Shown here piece by piece: positions 35,592 to 43,895 of a DNA stretch of 64,000 bases (its first letter is position 1; every line of letters starts with the position of its first letter). The translations under genes were made by a program, and so were the position numbers. The notes below the pieces were generated by a model. The model made no database searches. It was not told where the DNA came from and saw nothing but the letters and a program-made list of their open reading frames with translations. The stretch comes from Cognatundibacterium curvum (GTDB taxonomy: Bacteria; Pseudomonadota; Gammaproteobacteria; Burkholderiales; Burkholderiaceae_D), in contig NZ_JACOGD010000006.1 in assembly GCF_014284235.1 (NCBI RefSeq), positions 300,913-364,912 on the forward strand. Reading direction: 5' to 3'.

Positions 35592-36410
35592 ATGGCTACA
35601 AAACTGATCCGTCCTTATTCCCGGCGTTTGCTGCGGCAAGGATGTCTGCTGTTATGCAGTGCTGTATTGCTGCAGTCCCGGGCTGCATTGGCTGCCGAAC
35701 CATTACGTCTGTCTTTTTGCTACGACTCTGCGGTCACCCAACTCTGGCTGACACATAACGGCAGAGGTGTACTCAATCGCTTGCTTGGTATTGCGCAGGA
35801 AAAGTTGAATCTGCGTATACAACTTGATCCTTTGCCATGGAAGCGTTGTCTGCGTGACGTCAGTATGGGGCTGCGCTCCGGTGCGGTCGACGGCAGCTAC
35901 AGTGAGGAGCGTGCTGCCTACGCGTATTATCCTGGTACGCCCCAGGGAAAGCTCGATGTTAGCCGGCGTCTGCGTTACGGAACTTATGCCTTATACCGTG
36001 TGCGTGGTACGGATGTGGATTGGGATGGCAAACATTTCTTCAATCTGAATGGACCTGTGGTCGCGCAGATAGGCTATTCTGTCATCAAGGATCTGAGTAA
36101 TCTGGGCGTCGCGACGGATGAAACACCGGGTACGGTGGACGTGGTCATGCGTAAGCTGCTGGCGGGGCGTGCACAGGTGGCCGCAGTATTTGCCGAAGAA
36201 GGCGATCGTCTGTTGAAAGGCCCACCCTATGCGGGGGCAATAGAACGCCTGCCCATCCCACTGATAGAAAAACCCTATTTCCTGTTAGTGAATAAAGAGG
36301 TCTATCACACGCATCCTGAACGCATAGAACAACTGTGGACGACGCTGGCGCAGCTGCGTGAAGAGCTGGAAAATCAGACTGCGCCAAAAAAGAAAAACGG
36401 CAGGCCCTAG
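35592..36410 (+). CDS. Periplasmic solute-binding-like protein (family 3 type)
   Basis: A 272-residue protein if started at ATG 35592; an ATG at 35562 would add ten residues, and neither has a clear ribosome-binding site. A signal sequence (LLLCSAVLLQSRAALA) precedes a domain starting LRLSFCYDSAVTQLW, with LRSGAVDGSYSEERAAYAYY and EKPYFLLVNKEVY typical of SBP_bac_3-like proteins encoded without transporter partners. Ligand unknown. The C-terminal Lys-rich tail (PKKKNGRP) is odd. It is convergent with, and overlaps by four bases, the gene at 36407. Confidence 0.7.
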   Translation: MATKLIRPYSRRLLRQGCLLLCSAVLLQSRAALAAEPLRLSFCYDSAVTQLWLTHNGRGVLNRLLGIAQEKLNLRIQLDPLPWKRCLRDVSMGLRSGAVDGSYSEERAAYAYYPGTPQGKLDVSRRLRYGTYALYRVRGTDVDWDGKHFFNLNGPVVAQIGYSVIKDLSNLGVATDETPGTVDVVMRKLLAGRAQVAAVFAEEGDRLLKGPPYAGAIERLPIPLIEKPYFLLVNKEVYHTHPERIEQLWTTLAQLREELENQTAPKKKNGRP

Positions 36411-36937
36411 CCGCGGCTTTGGTACAACACCTTATCCAGCTCAGGCAAGCCATACACATCGGCATAGCTCAGGAAGTCATCAAAAGGGCCGACTTTGCTG
36501 ATCTGCTGGCCGTTTTTGAAGACCAGTTGTAAGCCTTCTTCTTCATTCCAGTCGCAGTCACATTCAAACAGCACATACACTGCCTGATCGCCAGTCTGAC
36601 GACGGCATACCAGCGCTTCCCAGCCAGGCTGGATGTGCTGCCATACGTCTTGTGGTGCTGCGATCTCTACGCAGTGCAGGCCATCTGCTTTGGCCAGCCG
36701 TGAGCAATCAAGGTAGTAATGGAAAATCGCATCCTGTGCGGCCTTGAGCGCGGACTGATCCAGGCTCAGGAAATTCTGGATGGCACTCACAAACTCAGCC
36801 TGTTGAGAGTCAGTCTCATAGCCCTCCAGCAGGAATTCGCAATCGACCTGATCAAACAGTGGCAGAGCCAGCGGCGGACTGATCAGCCAGTCATTTTCTT
36901 CGTCTTTGATGAAGTTGCCAAATGGAGCGATATGCAT
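36407..36937 (-). CDS. Conserved hypothetical protein (possibly DUF6985)
   Basis: A 176-residue acidic soluble protein from the ATG at 36935-36937 (GGGAAAA upstream; a longer frame lacks support). It opens MHIAPFGNFIKDEENDWLIS, followed by LPLFDQVDCEFLLEGYE and later DDFLSYADVYGLPELDKVLY. The pattern recalls the DUF6985 family often found near immunity or housekeeping genes, but this is from memory and weak. No signal peptide or membrane segment. Function unknown. It overlaps the convergent gene's stop. Confidence 0.65.
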   Translation of the reverse strand: MHIAPFGNFIKDEENDWLISPPLALPLFDQVDCEFLLEGYETDSQQAEFVSAIQNFLSLDQSALKAAQDAIFHYYLDCSRLAKADGLHCVEIAAPQDVWQHIQPGWEALVCRRQTGDQAVYVLFECDCDWNEEEGLQLVFKNGQQISKVGPFDDFLSYADVYGLPELDKVLYQSRG

Positions 36938-37127
36938 AGTGATTTTCCCGGTAGTCTGCAGCAGCCGCGAAGCACAGATGCCCGCGGAACGCCGCATTCT
37001 ACCAAGCATGAGCAGGCTTGGGGACTATCCTGCACCTTTTGTTAAGCGGTATTAAGCTGTATTAGTCAATTCAGGCGCCAGTGTGAGTGCTGGCTGCCGT
37101 TGTTGCCTGCCGCTGCGCTATGCCTGC

Positions 37128-38165
37128 TTAAATAGTGGCCTGTGTGGCTTGATAGGCATCGAGTTCTGCATACCAGCTTTGCTTCTGTTGTTCACTCACG
37201 AAGGCCGCTTCAAAGCCATTGCGTGCGATCTGCAGCAGCTCAGCGCGGCTCAGATCCAGCGCATCGGCGGTAGCGATGAAATTGTCATTCATATAGCCGC
37301 CGAAGTAAGACGGATCGTCAGAGTTAATCGTGACGCACAAGCCGGCGCGCAACATACGGGCCAGATTGTGATCGCGCAAATCCTTGACCACGCATAGCTT
37401 CAGATTGGATAAAGGGCAAACCGTCAGCGGCATGCGGCTGGCTGCCAGTTGCTGCATCAAAGCTGGGTCTTCTTCTGCGCGTACGCCGTGATCGATACGT
37501 TCTACCTGCAGCACATCCAAAGCGTCGTGGATGTAGGCGGGTGGGCCTTCTTCACCCGCATGCGCAACCACGTGTAAGCCCATGGCCTGAGCGATGGTGA
37601 ACACATGGGCAAATTTTTCCGGTGGATTGCCAACTTCGGATGAATCCAGTCCTACCCCTATCCAGACATCGGCATACGCGTCGCGCAGCGGCAGTGCAGA
37701 TTCCAGCGTGGACATGGCATCTTCCTCACTCAGATGGCGCAGGAAGCACAGTATCATGCTGCCGGAAAAACCATGCTGTGTCTTGGCATCGCGTAAGGCT
37801 GAGGCGATGCCTGCAAACACGGTCTCAATCGCGATGCCGCGCGCGGTATGGGTTTGCGGATCGAAAAACAATTCGACATGGCGTACGTTGTCTGCAAGGG
37901 CACGCTGGATGTAGGCCGCGGTCAGATCATAAAAATCCTGTTCTGTCTGCAGTACTGCAGCGCCTGCATAATACAGGTCGAGAAAGGATTGCAGATCGCT
38001 GAACTGATACGCCGCACGCACTTCGGCGACCGAGGCATAAGGCAGCTTGACGCCATTTTTCTGGGCCAGTGCAAACATCATTTCCGGCTCCAGTGAGCCT
38101 TCTATGTGTAAATGCAGTTCGGCTTTGGGCAAGCCACGGATAAATTGGTGGAGTTCTGTACTCAT
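37128..38165 (-). CDS. Adenine/adenosine deaminase
   Basis: A 345-residue metal-dependent deaminase. Zinc ligands begin with ELHLHIEGS (His18, His20), followed by VVAHAGEE (His and catalytic Glu), TVCPLSNLKLCVV and NSDDPSYFGGY with the conserved aspartates. The sequence SDDPSYFGGY is, from what I recall, typical of the adenine deaminase branch (Aah1/PA0148), whereas true adenosine deaminases have a TDDP-type motif, so adenine is the likelier substrate. The product hypoxanthine feeds xanthine dehydrogenase. Its ATG overlaps the xdhC stop (ATGA, 38162-38165). Confidence 0.88.
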   Translation of the reverse strand: MSTELHQFIRGLPKAELHLHIEGSLEPEMMFALAQKNGVKLPYASVAEVRAAYQFSDLQSFLDLYYAGAAVLQTEQDFYDLTAAYIQRALADNVRHVELFFDPQTHTARGIAIETVFAGIASALRDAKTQHGFSGSMILCFLRHLSEEDAMSTLESALPLRDAYADVWIGVGLDSSEVGNPPEKFAHVFTIAQAMGLHVVAHAGEEGPPAYIHDALDVLQVERIDHGVRAEEDPALMQQLAASRMPLTVCPLSNLKLCVVKDLRDHNLARMLRAGLCVTINSDDPSYFGGYMNDNFIATADALDLSRAELLQIARNGFEAAFVSEQQKQSWYAELDAYQATQATI

Positions 38166-39040
38166 CGTGCGTCCTGAATCAGCTGAGGGGTGAAGGGCGA
38201 GAGTGTAGGGCGCGCGGCCCAGACTTGCAATAACTGTGCAGCAACAGCCACGGCAATCACGCCTGGCTCTTTGCCTTTGATACCGGGCAATCCGACAGGA
38301 CAAACCATGCGTGTTAAGTCTTGCTTTGCGATGCCGCGTTCGATTAAACGGTGTTCGAAACGCGCACGTTTAGTTTGCGAACCGATCAGGCCGAACCAGC
38401 CTGCATCCACACGCTTTAAGATGTGCTCAGTCAGCAGTAAATCCAGTCCGTGATGGTGAGTCATGACCAGAAAGCTGGCACCCGGCTGCGCGGCTGCAAT
38501 CACTGCTTCCGGCGTATCAGTCGCTTCGCATATCACCTGTGGTGGCAGGTTCGCCGGGAACAAATGATCACGTTCATCGACCCAGGTAATCTGGCAGGGC
38601 GTGGCTTGTAAAATATTGACCAGCGCCTGACCGACGTGGCCAGCGCCGAACAGATACAGCTGGGGCAAAGCTGCACGTTCGCGCTGCATGCTGGTTGTCT
38701 GTTGCTGCCATTCGGCTTGACTCCAGCCGTCAGTTCTTTCCAGTTTCAGGCTCAGTGCGCCGCCACAACACTGACCCAGACTGGGGCCTAGTGCCAGATG
38801 TAATTCGCGGGCCGGTCCTGGTGCGCCCGCCTCGGCCAGCCATAGCCGGGCGGTGGCGATAGCTTTCCATTCCAGATGGCCGCCGCCTATGGTATCGAAC
38901 TGTGTCGCCGCAGTGACTAACATGCGGGTTCCGCTAATGCGCGGGGTGGAGCCCTTGGCGTCAGTGATGGTGATCAGCACGGCTTTATCTGCCGGAGTCA
39001 GTCGTTGCAAGGCTTGCAGATAATCGGGGGCGCTGTGCAT
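38162..39040 (-). CDS. xdhC: Xanthine dehydrogenase accessory protein XdhC
   Basis: A 292-residue protein with the XdhC N-terminal motif ITITDAKGSTPRISGTRMLV and GGGHLEWKAI, a CGG element (QCCGGALSL), and a C-terminal Rossmann half (LYLFGAGHVGQALVNIL; MVCPVGLPGIKGKEPGVIAV). XdhC sulfurates and inserts the molybdenum cofactor into xanthine dehydrogenase. The xdhA/xdhB structural genes are not in this window and are not just upstream. It is translationally coupled to the deaminase. Confidence 0.93.
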   Translation of the reverse strand: MHSAPDYLQALQRLTPADKAVLITITDAKGSTPRISGTRMLVTAATQFDTIGGGHLEWKAIATARLWLAEAGAPGPARELHLALGPSLGQCCGGALSLKLERTDGWSQAEWQQQTTSMQRERAALPQLYLFGAGHVGQALVNILQATPCQITWVDERDHLFPANLPPQVICEATDTPEAVIAAAQPGASFLVMTHHHGLDLLLTEHILKRVDAGWFGLIGSQTKRARFEHRLIERGIAKQDLTRMVCPVGLPGIKGKEPGVIAVAVAAQLLQVWAARPTLSPFTPQLIQDAR

Positions 39041-39218
39041 CAGGTTTACTCCATCCGGCTGTGGTAAGGCGCTCAGGTTGTAGCGTATGACAAAGTGACA
39101 GACACAATGACAGACACAGTAACTGACAAAGCGTGAAACAAGGCCTGGCAGTTACAGTGAGCATCAGTCTCTACAACAGTGTAGAGAAACACGATAGCAG
39201 TTTGCCGGAAGTTAAGTA

Positions 39219-39243
39219 TATAGCCAGCGTGATGCTGGCTATA
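39219..39243 (-). terminator. Palindromic hairpin downstream of DUF3567 gene
   Basis: TATAGCCAGC (39219-39228), five-base loop, GCTGGCTATA (39234-39243). It follows the DUF3567 stop on the minus strand; there is no real T-run, so termination is probable but not certain. Confidence 0.5.
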
Positions 39244-39255
39244 GCGGGTAGGATA

Positions 39256-39513
39256 TCAGTGCAAATAGACGTTTTGTGTGACCAGACCATGGTACTGACC
39301 GAGGAAGTCATCCACTTCTTCCATGCTGGGTTCACCGGCAATCAGTTCGGTCACATCATTGCGGAAATTCAGTGCCGACGGGCCGCCGATAAACCATTCA
39401 CGTTTTACAGTTTTGTCTGTAATTTCAAAGCCACCAAAGCGTAGTGCTTCATGATCTGCATCGGCACCGTATTCAATGACACTGAAGTTGTCGCTGTTAT
39501 AAATGAGATTCAT
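39256..39513 (-). CDS. DUF3567 family protein
   Basis: An 85-residue protein from the ATG at 39511-39513, with AAAGGAT eight bases upstream; another ATG three codons earlier is too close to that site. MNLIYNSDNFSVIEYG and ALRFGGFEITDKTVKREWFI are diagnostic of DUF3567, a small acidic family largely confined to Burkholderiales. Function unknown; cytoplasmic by composition. It stands alone with its own hairpin. Confidence 0.88.
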   Translation of the reverse strand: MNLIYNSDNFSVIEYGADADHEALRFGGFEITDKTVKREWFIGGPSALNFRNDVTELIAGEPSMEEVDDFLGQYHGLVTQNVYLH

Positions 39514-39720
39514 TATTGGCATCCTTTCTGGCTGTGGAGGCTGGACCTCCTGGTTAACCGGACATGGTGCTGATTACGGCGATTTTCAAGCGATAAGGGC
39601 AGACTGTAAGGCGATAGTGCAAAACCTGAACCTTACATTTGCAGTGTATGAATATTTTGCGCACTGCGCCAGTGTTTGCTGAGTGTTGGCAACAATGTGC
39701 AACAATTTCTTATAGCCCCA

Positions 39721-40125
39721 CTATGGCCCGGCATCCAGTCCGAGCAGCCTGGGCGCTGTAAACCAGTTGTCATACGGTGGCTGTGTCAGTGTTAGCTGTA
39801 TGTTATCCAGATGCGTGCTGCTGGCGACTGCCAGATAGAGGTGGGAGAGTGGCTGCCGCAGCAAGCGGTTCAGCGTGACTTTCATGGTCAGATTGCCGAT
39901 ACAGCAAAAACAACCCGGCGCAATTCTGTGTACCAGCAAGCGACCAGAGCTCTGCAACAAAAAGTCACCTGCAGGCAAGCCTTCGAGTACCACTGCGATG
40001 CAGGATGATGGTGCGGCTGATGGTGCAACTGATGCTGCGTCAGTCTCACAGAGTTCTGCTATCGCCTGCTCACGCTGAGCATAGCTGCCACCGGCAACCA
40101 GCGTCAGCGCTATCGCAGGCGGCAT
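39721..40125 (-). CDS. Small CobW-motif protein without P-loop
   Basis: A 134-residue protein beginning MPPAIALTLVAGGSYAQREQ, where a CobW/UreG GTPase would have its P-loop (GxxGxGKT); here the glycine-lysine signature is missing. A cysteine motif GCFCCIGN (about residues 71-78) matches the CxCC metal-binding element of CobW/COG0523 proteins, and LYLAVASSTHLDNIQLTLTQ continues that fold. It starts one base after the stop of the NtrX-like gene on the same strand, so it belongs to that operon. A reduced metallochaperone-like domain is a guess. Confidence 0.65.
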   Translation of the reverse strand: MPPAIALTLVAGGSYAQREQAIAELCETDAASVAPSAAPSSCIAVVLEGLPAGDFLLQSSGRLLVHRIAPGCFCCIGNLTMKVTLNRLLRQPLSHLYLAVASSTHLDNIQLTLTQPPYDNWFTAPRLLGLDAGP

Positions 40126-40126
40126 A

Positions 40127-40822
40127 TTATTCGCCGCGTTTGGCGAACTTGACGGACTCCACGCCTAACTGTTTCAGTTTGCGATACAGATGGGTACGTT
40201 CCAGCCCGGTTTTTTCGGCCACCCGTGTCATGCTGCCGCTTTCACGATGCAGATGGTATTCGAAATAAATACGTTCAAACGCATCGCGCGCTTCACGTAA
40301 AGGCAGATCGAAAGACAGGCTGGCGAACTGATTCACCGGTGCCGCCGGTGTTGCCGCCGCCGCATTGAAGCCGCGGTTTTCAAAGTTGTTTGCCGCTGTG
40401 TTGACCGGTTCCGCATTCATCACACGCATGGCAGGTGCGGCAGGCCTTACCGGTTCCGGTGTCCGGGTCAGACCTTGTTGTACCGCTTTGAGTAACTTCT
40501 GCAAAGCGATAGGTTTTTCCAGGAAATTCAATGCGCCGATGCGTGTCGCTTCCACCGCGGTATCGATAGTCGCATGACCCGACATCATGATGACCGGCAT
40601 ATTGAGCAAACCGTCACGCTGCCATTCCTTGAGCAAGGTGACACCGTCGGTATCCGGCATCCAGATATCGAGCAAGACTAAATCCGGTTTTGCTTCTTGT
40701 CGTGCGGCGCGCGCCTGCTGCGCATTTTCCGCGAGTTGTACTACATGTCCTTCATCCCCAAGTATCTCCGAGAGTAATTCACGGATCCCCATTTCATCAT
40801 CTACGACCAGAATATTTGCCAT
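40127..40822 (-). CDS. NtrX-like response regulator lacking the AAA+ domain
   Basis: A 231-residue protein. The receiver domain (about residues 1-120) has the acidic pocket VVDDE, phospho-acceptor Asp52 in LVLLDIWMPDTDG, and EKPI. An Ala/Pro/Asn-rich linker (~120-180) leads to a C-terminal Fis-type helix-turn-helix (SMTRVAEKTGLERTHLYRKL). The ~240-residue sigma-54-interacting AAA+ module of classic NtrX is absent with no frame break, so it cannot act as a sigma-54 activator. It follows ntrY and is its obvious partner. Confidence 0.9.
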   Translation of the reverse strand: MANILVVDDEMGIRELLSEILGDEGHVVQLAENAQQARAARQEAKPDLVLLDIWMPDTDGVTLLKEWQRDGLLNMPVIMMSGHATIDTAVEATRIGALNFLEKPIALQKLLKAVQQGLTRTPEPVRPAAPAMRVMNAEPVNTAANNFENRGFNAAAATPAAPVNQFASLSFDLPLREARDAFERIYFEYHLHRESGSMTRVAEKTGLERTHLYRKLKQLGVESVKFAKRGE

Positions 40823-40911
40823 AAATTTACCCTATTACTGCCCCTGTGGTTTTTGATTTTTATACCTGCATTTCTCTGCTGGAAATGTCAGGTGAAGACC
40901 TGCACGCTTTT

Positions 40912-43257
40912 TTATACTGCATTTGTATCCGGTGCTAACTTTAACAGCAAAATCGCTACTTTTGCACCGTTTGTATCGCTACGATTTTGAATATCTATTC
41001 GGCCACCATGTTCATCGATAATTTTTTTCACCATAGGCAGTCCTAAACCGGTACCGCGTGGTTTGGAGGTGGCATAAGGTTCAAACGCACGCGCCAGAAT
41101 TTTGCTGGAGAATCCAGGCCCATTATCGATGATAGAGAGTTTGACGGCGGATTGCATATCATTGCCTTTGCCTGCATAACGGACCAGTTCTGTGATCACA
41201 TCGATGCGCGGCGGATAACCGGGATCAGGCTGATCCGTCACAGCATCCTGCGCATTCTGCAGCAGATTATGTATGACCTGACGCAGCTGAGTTGCATCGC
41301 CCATGATTTTAGGCAGGTCCGGTGCGAGCTGCAGACGGATGATATCGCGTCCATCGCCAGCCAGATACAGATGCACCACTTCATCGATCAGATTTCCCAG
41401 ATCCAGCTGTGCCAGGACGGCGGGCGGTGTTCTGGCGTAATCACGGAAATCATCGACCATGCGCTTCATCGAACTGACCTGATTGACGATGGTTGTGGTG
41501 CTCTTATTGAGTATCGCGGCGTCAGCTTCGTTGAGTTTATCCTGCAATTTCATTTGCAGACGTTCGGCCGATAACTGGATAGGTGTGAGCGGATTTTTGA
41601 TTTCATGCGCCAAGCGGCGTGCCACTTCACCCCAGGCGATAGAGCGCTGGGCAGAAATGATATTGCTGATGTCATCGAACACGATGACATAGCCTTCGCC
41701 GGCACCAACCGGTAAATGCGAACCACGCGCCAGCAGGGTAATGCTTTGTTTTTGCTGATCAGGCATCGCATCGGCAGCTGTTTCCTGCTCAGGGTCTGCA
41801 TCCGGACGCGGTACTTCTATCTGCTGTTGCCAGTGTTGTTCCTGCTGATCGCCACCAGCCGCAGTTTGTGCATGTTGTTCCGAGAATGCTTTATCAATCG
41901 CATCGGCAAACGTCTGCATGCCAAGGATGTCGGCGAATGGCTTGCCGATTTCGCTTTCCAGCGGACGCTGCAAGATGCGCTCTACCGATTCATTACAAGT
42001 CACCAGCTTGCCGGACTGATCGAGCACCATCACCCCCGCCGACATATTGGCGAGTACGGATTCCAGATAAGCTTTCGCGTTTTCCAGTTCAGCACGGTTT
42101 TTTTCCACAGCTGATCTGGCGTCGAATAACTGGCGCGTCATGGTGTTAAATGACTGAGTCAGGCTGCCCAGTTCATCAGAACTGGCGACGATAGGACGCG
42201 GTGAGAAATTCCCTTCGGTGACTGCTTTGGTACCTTCCGCCAGTAACAGCAAAGGGCGCGCCAATTCACCGGAAATCAGGAAGGCACTGGTGATCGCTGC
42301 AAAAATTGCCAGCAGCAGCGTCAAGGTCAGCGTGAAAATATACATCGTCTTCAGACTGTTACGGCCAAGTGAGCGTACCTGATATTCACTGGTGGCGTTG
42401 CGCAAGGCTTCAGCATGGCGTGCGATATTTTCCGGGACAGCTTGTATCAGTTGCAGGAAGTAAGTATCCCGATTCATGGACAAGGCCATGTCACTGTTTT
42501 GTAGCTGGATCACGACCCGGGTGCGTAGTGTTTTGGCCGGTTCCTGTGCCAGGATAGGCCGTTTCGCACCATTGGTTTCGTTCTTATCACCACTCTCGCT
42601 AGCCAGAATTTTTTCGTCTATCGCCGCATACATACGGCTGTTTCTGGCTTGTCGTATCATGTCAGCGGTCGGTAATTCCGGCACCAGACTGGCGACATTC
42701 TGGGTCGCACTGGTCACTACGCGGCCACGGCTGTTGACGATGGTGGCTTCCTGTACCTGAGCGCGTTCACGCAGGCGTGACAGATGGATACTGAGCGGTG
42801 TCTCGGACGGTGTGGATAATTCGCTGGCCATGTCGCGCGCTTTGGATTGCAGATCCGCCAGCAGGAAATCCATCGCGCTCAGACCCAGATTTTTTCCGGA
42901 GTCGAGTGCAGATTCGACTTTGACGTCGAACCAGGATTCAATCGAGCGCGACACAAAGGTGACGGAAACCATGTAGATCACCGAGCCTGGCAAAATACCG
43001 ACCAGCGCAAACAATAACACCAGTCTGGTCATCAGGCGTGAGCCGAATTCACGGCTGCGGAAACGACTGAACAATCGCCACAACAAGGCGACAATCAAAG
43101 CCAGCAGCGCCAAAGCGACGACCGCATTGGATGCCAGTAACCAGCCATAATACTGTTCAAAACGCGCGGAATTTTCCGATGCGGTGGTCAGTAAAAAAAG
43201 CAGGATACTCATCAGAGCCCCGCCTATGATTAAGGCATACCGCAAAAATCGTGTCAC
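40912..43257 (-). CDS. ntrY: NtrY-type membrane sensor histidine kinase
   Basis: A 781-residue kinase. Several N-terminal membrane segments (about residues 5-100), an extracytoplasmic region, a further TM near 310-330, HAMP (ISGELARPLLLLAEGTKAVT), PAS (YLESVLANMSAGVMVLDQSG), HisKA with phospho-His in RLAHEIKNPLTPIQLSAERL (about residue 556), and an HATPase with N, G1 (IIDNGPGF) and G2 (GTGLGLPMVKK) boxes. The start GTG at 43255-43257 overlaps the DUF4390 stop. In Neisseria and other beta-proteobacteria NtrY/X respond to redox or oxygen; a nitrogen role is also possible. Confidence 0.94.
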   Translation of the reverse strand: MTRFLRYALIIGGALMSILLFLLTTASENSARFEQYYGWLLASNAVVALALLALIVALLWRLFSRFRSREFGSRLMTRLVLLFALVGILPGSVIYMVSVTFVSRSIESWFDVKVESALDSGKNLGLSAMDFLLADLQSKARDMASELSTPSETPLSIHLSRLRERAQVQEATIVNSRGRVVTSATQNVASLVPELPTADMIRQARNSRMYAAIDEKILASESGDKNETNGAKRPILAQEPAKTLRTRVVIQLQNSDMALSMNRDTYFLQLIQAVPENIARHAEALRNATSEYQVRSLGRNSLKTMYIFTLTLTLLLAIFAAITSAFLISGELARPLLLLAEGTKAVTEGNFSPRPIVASSDELGSLTQSFNTMTRQLFDARSAVEKNRAELENAKAYLESVLANMSAGVMVLDQSGKLVTCNESVERILQRPLESEIGKPFADILGMQTFADAIDKAFSEQHAQTAAGGDQQEQHWQQQIEVPRPDADPEQETAADAMPDQQKQSITLLARGSHLPVGAGEGYVIVFDDISNIISAQRSIAWGEVARRLAHEIKNPLTPIQLSAERLQMKLQDKLNEADAAILNKSTTTIVNQVSSMKRMVDDFRDYARTPPAVLAQLDLGNLIDEVVHLYLAGDGRDIIRLQLAPDLPKIMGDATQLRQVIHNLLQNAQDAVTDQPDPGYPPRIDVITELVRYAGKGNDMQSAVKLSIIDNGPGFSSKILARAFEPYATSKPRGTGLGLPMVKKIIDEHGGRIDIQNRSDTNGAKVAILLLKLAPDTNAV

Positions 43258-43841
43258 TTGTCTTCAGCCTTGAAAGTAAAGCGTTTCCAATCCGAGGAGA
43301 AGCGCCAGTCGCTGTTATTAATTGAGGTAATCAGGAAGGTCTTAGGCAGATAACTGAGATCGAGTTTCAGTTTGACTGCCACGTTGTAGACTGCACCATT
43401 GGTCAGCGTACCCTTGTCCGCTACCACCCAGCGCCGTGGCCGCAGTACCAGCGCCATCGCTTCTTCCAGTGTGGGAAAGCTTTGCTGCAAGCCATTGTTG
43501 ATGCTGGCGGTGTATTGCCGGGTCCAGGGGTTATAACCTATACGTACGGTTTGCACGGCACGTATGGTTTTTTCATCGAACCAATACCAGCGTGGCCGGG
43601 TCAGTTCCACCTCGGTGGTGAATGAAATTGGAATTTCCTTGGAAATCGCATCGACTAGTCCATGACTGAGTTCGAATGCAAAGCTGGCCGACAGCTTATA
43701 GCCTTCGTCTGAAGTTTCTATCCGTGCCGAGGTAATTTCCACTTCCGCTGCCCGGGTCTGTGGGCAGATGAGTATAGCCGTCAGCGCTAACACGCATGTC
43801 AGCAGCAAACGGTTTAACTTATCTTTCAGACTCAGGAGCAT
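43254..43841 (-). CDS. DUF4390 domain protein, exported
   Basis: A 195-residue protein with a signal peptide (LLLTCVLALTAILICPQTRA) and a DUF4390 domain: VEITSARIETSDEGYKLSAS, LTRPRWYWFDEKT, VLRPRRWVVADKG. Function unknown. The family sits between rsmB and ntrY in many Betaproteobacteria, as here, with a GTGA overlap to ntrY. A role as periplasmic partner of the NtrY sensor is plausible but only inferred from order. Confidence 0.88.
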   Translation of the reverse strand: MLLSLKDKLNRLLLTCVLALTAILICPQTRAAEVEITSARIETSDEGYKLSASFAFELSHGLVDAISKEIPISFTTEVELTRPRWYWFDEKTIRAVQTVRIGYNPWTRQYTASINNGLQQSFPTLEEAMALVLRPRRWVVADKGTLTNGAVYNVAVKLKLDLSYLPKTFLITSINNSDWRFSSDWKRFTFKAEDK

Positions 43842-43895
43842 GCAAAGTGAAAAAAAATTGTGGAACTGAATAATAACTTGAAGCAGAGCAGCTCG

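Noticed and set aside
39085..39125. Short direct repeats TGACAGACACA in the gap downstream of 39041
   Set aside because: Only two full units and a partial one; too short for a CRISPR or an iteron array, and there is no associated gene.
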